A DNA stretch of 64,000 nucleotides from positions 6,820,001-6,884,000 of the forward strand of contig NZ_JACHMQ010000001.1 in the NCBI RefSeq assembly GCF_014208105.1. Direction: 5' to 3'. Source of the stretch: Actinomadura coerulea. GTDB lineage: Bacteria > Actinomycetota > Actinomycetes > Streptosporangiales > Streptosporangiaceae. Below, piece after piece: positions 60,288 to 64,000 of this stretch (position 1 is the first letter of the stretch; the number at the start of each line of letters is the position of its first letter). A model generated the notes under the pieces. That model saw only the letters and a program-made list of their open reading frames with translations, made no database searches and was not told the origin of the DNA. A program made the position numbers and the translations under genes.

Positions 60288-61123
60288 ATCGCGTCCTTCG
60301 AGGTCCAGATGCCGGTGGCGGCGGTGTCGCTGGCGTAGTCGGAGAAGTCGCGGGCCGGGCGACCCAGGACCTGCTGGACACCGTTGCCCAGGTGAGCGTT
60401 CCGGCCGTCCAGGACAGTGGTGAACAGGTAGGTCAGCAGGCCAGTGACCTCGTCCGGGACGCCTTCGGCCGCCAGCGCGCGAGCGTAGGTGTCGACGGGG
60501 ACGGGCACGTAGGCGATGTCGCGGCCGGCCGCTTGGCTGATGGCGGCGACGGCTTCTGCGAAGGTGAGCAGCCGCGGTCCGGTCAGTTCGTATGTACGGC
60601 CGCTGTGCCCGTCCTCGGTGAGGACCGACGCGGCGACGTCGGCGATGTCGTCGGCGTCGACGAACGGTTCGCGCACCTCACCCGCCGGCAGCACCACCTC
60701 GCCGCTTACCACCGGGTCGAGGAGGTAGCTCTCGCTGAAGTTCTGGGCGAACCAGCTGGCGCGCAACACCGTCCAGTCGGCGCCCGAAGCGGCGAGCGCC
60801 CGTTCGCAGGCGAGCGCCTCGTCCTCGCCGCGCCCCGACAGCAGCACCAGACGCCGCGCGCCCGACTCCACCGCGAGCTCGGCGAACGCGCCGATCGTCT
60901 CCGGCGCACCGGGGGCGGCCAGGTCCGGATAGTAGGCGACGTATACCGCGTGCACACCGTCGAGCGCGGGCGCCCACGTCGCACGGTCCGCCCAGTCGAA
61001 GGGCACCCCGCCGGATCGCGAGCCGATCCGGACCCGCAGGCCGCGTCCGGTCAGCCGCTGGACGACGCGTCGGCCGGTCTTGCCGGTCCCGCCCAGGACA
61101 AGGGTCAGATCACGGGAAGCCAT
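60284..61123 (-). CDS. NmrA-like NAD(P)-binding oxidoreductase
   Basis: 279 residues from ATG 61123. The NAD(P) motif LVLGGTGKTGRRVVQRLTGR, then FDWADRATWAPALDGVHAVY and the late LTGPRLLTFAEAVAAISQAA are typical of NmrA-like/azoreductase-like SDRs. Together with the DUF1772 gene it forms a two-gene operon that is divergent from a LysR regulator, the common layout of an inducible redox operon. Confidence 0.9.
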   Translation of the reverse strand: MASRDLTLVLGGTGKTGRRVVQRLTGRGLRVRIGSRSGGVPFDWADRATWAPALDGVHAVYVAYYPDLAAPGAPETIGAFAELAVESGARRLVLLSGRGEDEALACERALAASGADWTVLRASWFAQNFSESYLLDPVVSGEVVLPAGEVREPFVDADDIADVAASVLTEDGHSGRTYELTGPRLLTFAEAVAAISQAAGRDIAYVPVPVDTYARALAAEGVPDEVTGLLTYLFTTVLDGRNAHLGNGVQQVLGRPARDFSDYASDTAATGIWTSKDAI

Positions 61124-61192
61124 AGGACTCTCCTCAGTTTCCGAAGCGGTGGCCGTGCCGTTCTGGCCACACCACAACCATCGGGTGCGCGG

Positions 61193-61231
61193 GGATCGTC
61201 AACAACAGCCGATCATGCAAGGATCGTTAAC
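61193..61231. promoter_or_regulatory. Direct repeats in the LysR/NmrA divergent region
   Basis: GGATCGTCAAC (61193-61203) and GGATCGTTAAC (61221-61231), with one mismatch and a 28-bp start-to-start distance, between the divergent NmrA-like and LysR genes. Probable LysR binding or activation sites. Confidence 0.5.
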
Positions 61232-61254
61232 CTGGGGGTTGACGGCTGGGGGGC

Positions 61255-62187
61255 ATGGTGGAGCAGCGCGAGATCGAGATCTTCCTGACGGTCGGCGAGG
61301 AGCTGCACTTCGGCCGGAGCGCCGAGCGGCTGCGGGTCTCGGTCGCGATGGTCAGCAAGACGGTCAAGAAGCTGGAGCGGGCGGTCGGTGCCGCGCTGTT
61401 CGACCGGACCAGCCGCCGGGTCGCGCTGACCCCGATCGGCCGGCGGCTCTACGACGACCTACGGCCCGCCTATCAGCAGATCCTCGACGGCATCGAACGA
61501 GCGGTCGCCGCCGGCCGGGGCATCGACGGGCTCCTGCGCGTCGGCTTCATCGGCACCGCCACCGCCCAGTTCGTCCTCCACGTCGTCGAGTCCTTCCACG
61601 CCCGGCACCCGGCCTGCCAGGTGCAGATCGAGGAGACCCGGTACACCGACGGCTTCGCCCCGCTGCTCGGCGACGCCGTCGACCTCCTGCTCACAGCGGC
61701 CCGGGCTGCGGGGCCCGACCTCAGCGAAGGCCCGATCCTCTTCCACGAGCCGCCGATGCTGGCCGTCTCGGCCAGGCATCCCTTTGCCCGCCGTTCCTCG
61801 GTCTCCATCGAGGACCTCTCTCGCGACAAGGTCCTGCGCCCACGCGGCGTCCCCGCCGAACTGGACGCCCTCACCACCCCGACCACCACCCCCACGGGCA
61901 AGCCCATCGAGCGGGGCATGGAGTTCGGGACCATCCAGGAACTACTCGCCCTGGTCGGCGCCGGCCGCGGCATCTTTCCGGTCCCCGCGCACGCGAGCCT
62001 GTACGACGGGCGCCCGGACGTCGCCTACGTACCCATACGCGACGGCCTTCCATTCGAATGGCGGCTGACCTGGCGCACGTCCGCGGAGACCAACCGCGTC
62101 CGCGCCTTCTGCCAAGCCGCCCGCGACTTCGTCGCCACCAACCCCGACCCGCTTCTGAGCCCGGTCGCGGGCTCTGCCACATCCTGA
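61255..62187 (+). CDS. LysR family transcriptional regulator
   Basis: 310 residues from ATG 61255. The N-terminal winged HTH (REIEIFLTVGEELHFGRSAE, then RVSVAMVSKTVKKLERAV) and the effector domain (LLRVGFIGTATAQFVLHVVE, DLLLTAARAAGPDLSEG) are complete. It is divergent from the NmrA-like/DUF1772 operon, which it most likely controls; direct repeats lie between. Confidence 0.93.
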   Translation: MVEQREIEIFLTVGEELHFGRSAERLRVSVAMVSKTVKKLERAVGAALFDRTSRRVALTPIGRRLYDDLRPAYQQILDGIERAVAAGRGIDGLLRVGFIGTATAQFVLHVVESFHARHPACQVQIEETRYTDGFAPLLGDAVDLLLTAARAAGPDLSEGPILFHEPPMLAVSARHPFARRSSVSIEDLSRDKVLRPRGVPAELDALTTPTTTPTGKPIERGMEFGTIQELLALVGAGRGIFPVPAHASLYDGRPDVAYVPIRDGLPFEWRLTWRTSAETNRVRAFCQAARDFVATNPDPLLSPVAGSATS

Positions 62188-62365
62188 AGCGGCCGTTGCC
62201 TCACCGACCTCAAGCTCGACCGACTCCTGCGCTGCTCGACCGCATGTTGATCTGGAACCAGCGGCACCTGCTTCATGACACACCCGGCCCGACTTGCTTA
62301 ACTATGGACGATCTTGTCGTTACTGTCGTACCCCAGGGTCAGCGAAGCGGTCACCGGAGGTAGCG

Positions 62366-62563
62366 ATGAGGCCCGGACGGTGGATGCTCGTCGCCTGGTT
62401 GGTCGTAGGAGCGCTCGCCGCGGGACAGCGCCACTACTACGCCCAGTTCGACGGCAGCTGCGCCAGAGTCGCCACGATCGGAATCACCTTGGCCACTGGT
62501 CCGCTCAACTACATCGGTCTCAACCCCACCGCCAACTGCAAGGTTCCCCAGCCGAGCAAATGA
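62366..62563 (+). CDS. Small membrane or exported protein, 65 aa
   Basis: ATG 62366, with GGAGG at a good distance (CGGAGGTAGCG). One hydrophobic helix (~6-22; MLVAWLVVGALAAGQ) and a short outside part with two Cys (DGSCARV, TANCKVP) that could pair. No family. Monocistronic. Confidence 0.6.
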   Translation: MRPGRWMLVAWLVVGALAAGQRHYYAQFDGSCARVATIGITLATGPLNYIGLNPTANCKVPQPSK

Positions 62564-62664
62564 CATGGCTCTACGACCGCGTCATCGTGAGGCCTTCTGA
62601 CGGCACCTTGAGCTTCCCTCCAGCGTCTGCACATCTGAACGCTGACCATGACCGGCGCTTTCCG

Positions 62665-63903
62665 TCACAAGAGCGGTCTGGTGAGGTGATCGGCGCTGCC
62701 GCCGCGCCATTCGATGAGGAAGAGGCTGGCGTCGTCGCTGGTGATCCCGCCTCTTTCCCGCATGAGCGCGTGGGAGAGTGTCCGCACCATCTGTTGCACG
62801 GTGGCGCTGACGGGGCCGACGCGTTCGATGGTGGTGATCAGGCGCTCCTCGCCGAACAGCTCTCCGCCGGCCGTGTGCTCTTCGATGAGGCCGTCGGTGT
62901 AGGCCAGGACCCGGTCGCCCCGGCGGAGCTGTTCCCGGTTGATCCGGGGTGTCGAGCCGCCGACGCCGACGGGCAGCGTGCCGGGGCCCTCCAGCGCCCC
63001 GATGACTTTGTGATCACGGATCAGCATCGGCGCCGGATGGCCGGCGTTGACCCACTCCAGCCGGCCGGTCGCGATGTTGAGCCGCATCATCTGCGCGGTG
63101 ACGAAGTGGTCGGGGCCGAACTGCTGGTCGATGGCGGTGTCCATGAACGTGTACAGCTCGGCGAGACCGGCTTCGGCGCGTCTGGCGTGCCGGTAGGCGC
63201 CCACCGCGACGGTGGCCAGCACGGCGGCGTTCAGCCCGTGGCCCATCGCGTCGATCATGGCCAGGTGCAGGACGTCGTCGTTGAGGGCGTAGTCGAGGCT
63301 GTCGCCGGCGACGTCGTAGGCGGGCTCCAGGATCCCGGCTACGGCGACCTGCGGCGTCGTCATGGTGAGCGGGGGCAGCAGCGACCACTGGATCTCCGCG
63401 GACACGCTCATCGGCCGGCGTCGCCGGGCCCGGAAGAACTGGTCGGTGTAGCTGCTCTTGGTCACCAGCATGTCGGCGACCAGCCCCGCGAGCCGTCGCA
63501 GCAGCCGGCGATCGTCATCGTCGACCTTGTCGAGGGTCAGGGCCATCACGCCGATCTCGTCGCTGCCGTCCAGAAGCGGCAGGAACATGCGCACACCGTC
63601 GGTCTGCGGGTGCTCGACGATGCTCTCCGACAGGAACGCGCGCCCGGCCAGGGACCCCTCCAGCGGCAGTGCTTCACCCTCGGTGAGGCCGCGGCCTGGG
63701 AGCGGTGCCAGTGAGATCTGGGCGTAGTCCTGCAAGAGGATCGCGACGTCCCGGCCGCCGATCGCGCGCACCTCCTCGGCCACCAGCGGAGCGATGAGCT
63801 GGGGCGGCATCTCGTGCGCCCGGTCCAGCAACTGGCCCAGCAGCCGCTCTCCGAAGCCTTCGCCGCGCTCCACGGCGTCCTCCGGTCCGGTTGGTTCTCC
63901 CAC
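62665..63903 (-). CDS. GAF-SpoIIE (RsbU-like) PP2C-type serine phosphatase
   Basis: 412 residues from GTG 63903. A GAF-like sensor domain (~25-150; VRMFLPLLDGSDEIGVMALT) precedes the SpoIIE phosphatase (~165-400) with the metal-binding signature LAMIDAMGHGLNAA, then LEWVNAGHPAPMLIRD, RGDRVLAYTDGLIEE and GITSDDASLFLIEW. Such enzymes dephosphorylate anti-anti-sigma factors in partner-switching cascades. No anti-sigma partners are seen in the window. GGGGA lies before the start. Confidence 0.93.
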   Translation of the reverse strand: MGEPTGPEDAVERGEGFGERLLGQLLDRAHEMPPQLIAPLVAEEVRAIGGRDVAILLQDYAQISLAPLPGRGLTEGEALPLEGSLAGRAFLSESIVEHPQTDGVRMFLPLLDGSDEIGVMALTLDKVDDDDRRLLRRLAGLVADMLVTKSSYTDQFFRARRRRPMSVSAEIQWSLLPPLTMTTPQVAVAGILEPAYDVAGDSLDYALNDDVLHLAMIDAMGHGLNAAVLATVAVGAYRHARRAEAGLAELYTFMDTAIDQQFGPDHFVTAQMMRLNIATGRLEWVNAGHPAPMLIRDHKVIGALEGPGTLPVGVGGSTPRINREQLRRGDRVLAYTDGLIEEHTAGGELFGEERLITTIERVGPVSATVQQMVRTLSHALMRERGGITSDDASLFLIEWRGGSADHLTRPLL

Positions 63904-64000
63904 AGCTGTCTAAGTCCCCATCGCCGGATAGATGACTCCAGGTATCCGGGAGTGGTCATGGACGGCGAGAGTCGCCGGATGGGCTCGACCGTCGCCGGGC

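Noticed and set aside
1..64000. tRNA, rRNA, tmRNA genes and insertion sequences
   Set aside because: I saw no cloverleaf-like sequence, rRNA-conserved stretch, transposase motif or paired terminal repeats; reading by eye can miss single tRNAs.

Overview
The window is about 70% G+C, with dense short operons, GTG/TTG starts, many TetR-type regulators, ECF sigma factors of the SigG type, a short PpdK, a LysR-like/DUF5997 pair and a type III PKS. This fits a chromosomal segment of a filamentous actinomycete (Streptosporangiales/Thermomonosporaceae-like; inference only). I recognised no tRNA, rRNA, insertion sequence or multi-unit CRISPR array.

Layout. 1-5.5 kb: a candidate defence operon of a HEPN-like protein (5' end outside the window), a coiled-coil McrB-like AAA+ protein and a DUF2357/McrC-like protein with zinc ribbons. 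5.7-11.3 kb: TetR, a large unknown protein, and a CHAP lysin coupled to a 53-aa ORF and a GH26-like hydrolase. 11.8-16.2 kb: class D beta-lactamase, type III PKS with an ICMT-like methyltransferase, and a hydrolase/MerR operon. 16.3-19.3 kb: a beta-helix/double CbxX AAA fusion. 19.3-28.5 kb: epoxide hydrolase, a five-gene TetR-controlled redox operon, a VWA surface pair, Rrf2/NmrA-like pair and MsrA. 28.5-32.6 kb: an unrecognised operon of a membrane-spanning protein and two P-loop NTPases. 32.8-43.7 kb: WYL regulator/epoxide hydrolase, secreted proteins, quinone oxidoreductase, ECF sigma factor, an HTH-coiled-coil-DivIVA protein with triple operators, AraC and small proteins. 43.9-49.1 kb: short PpdK operon and hydrolase/TetR. 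49.3-53.6 kb: FAD oxidoreductase, AraC remnant, membrane and exported proteins, LysR-like/DUF5997. 54.3-56.2 kb: YwqJ-like deaminase toxin and YwqK-like immunity gene. 56.5-63.9 kb: sulfotransferase, second SigG-type sigma factor, DHFR-like reductase, DUF1772/NmrA-like pair under LysR, and a GAF-SpoIIE phosphatase.

The most interesting systems are (1) HEPN-like + coiled-coil McrB + apparently nuclease-less McrC-like protein, which resembles the CoCoNuT branch of type IV restriction; (2) the three-gene membrane/two-NTPase operon at 28.5-32.6 kb, for which I know no named system; (3) the deaminase toxin-immunity pair; and (4) the HTH-DivIVA regulator with overlapping and divergent micro-ORFs. 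Several regulatory palindromes can be matched to neighbouring regulators by position alone.
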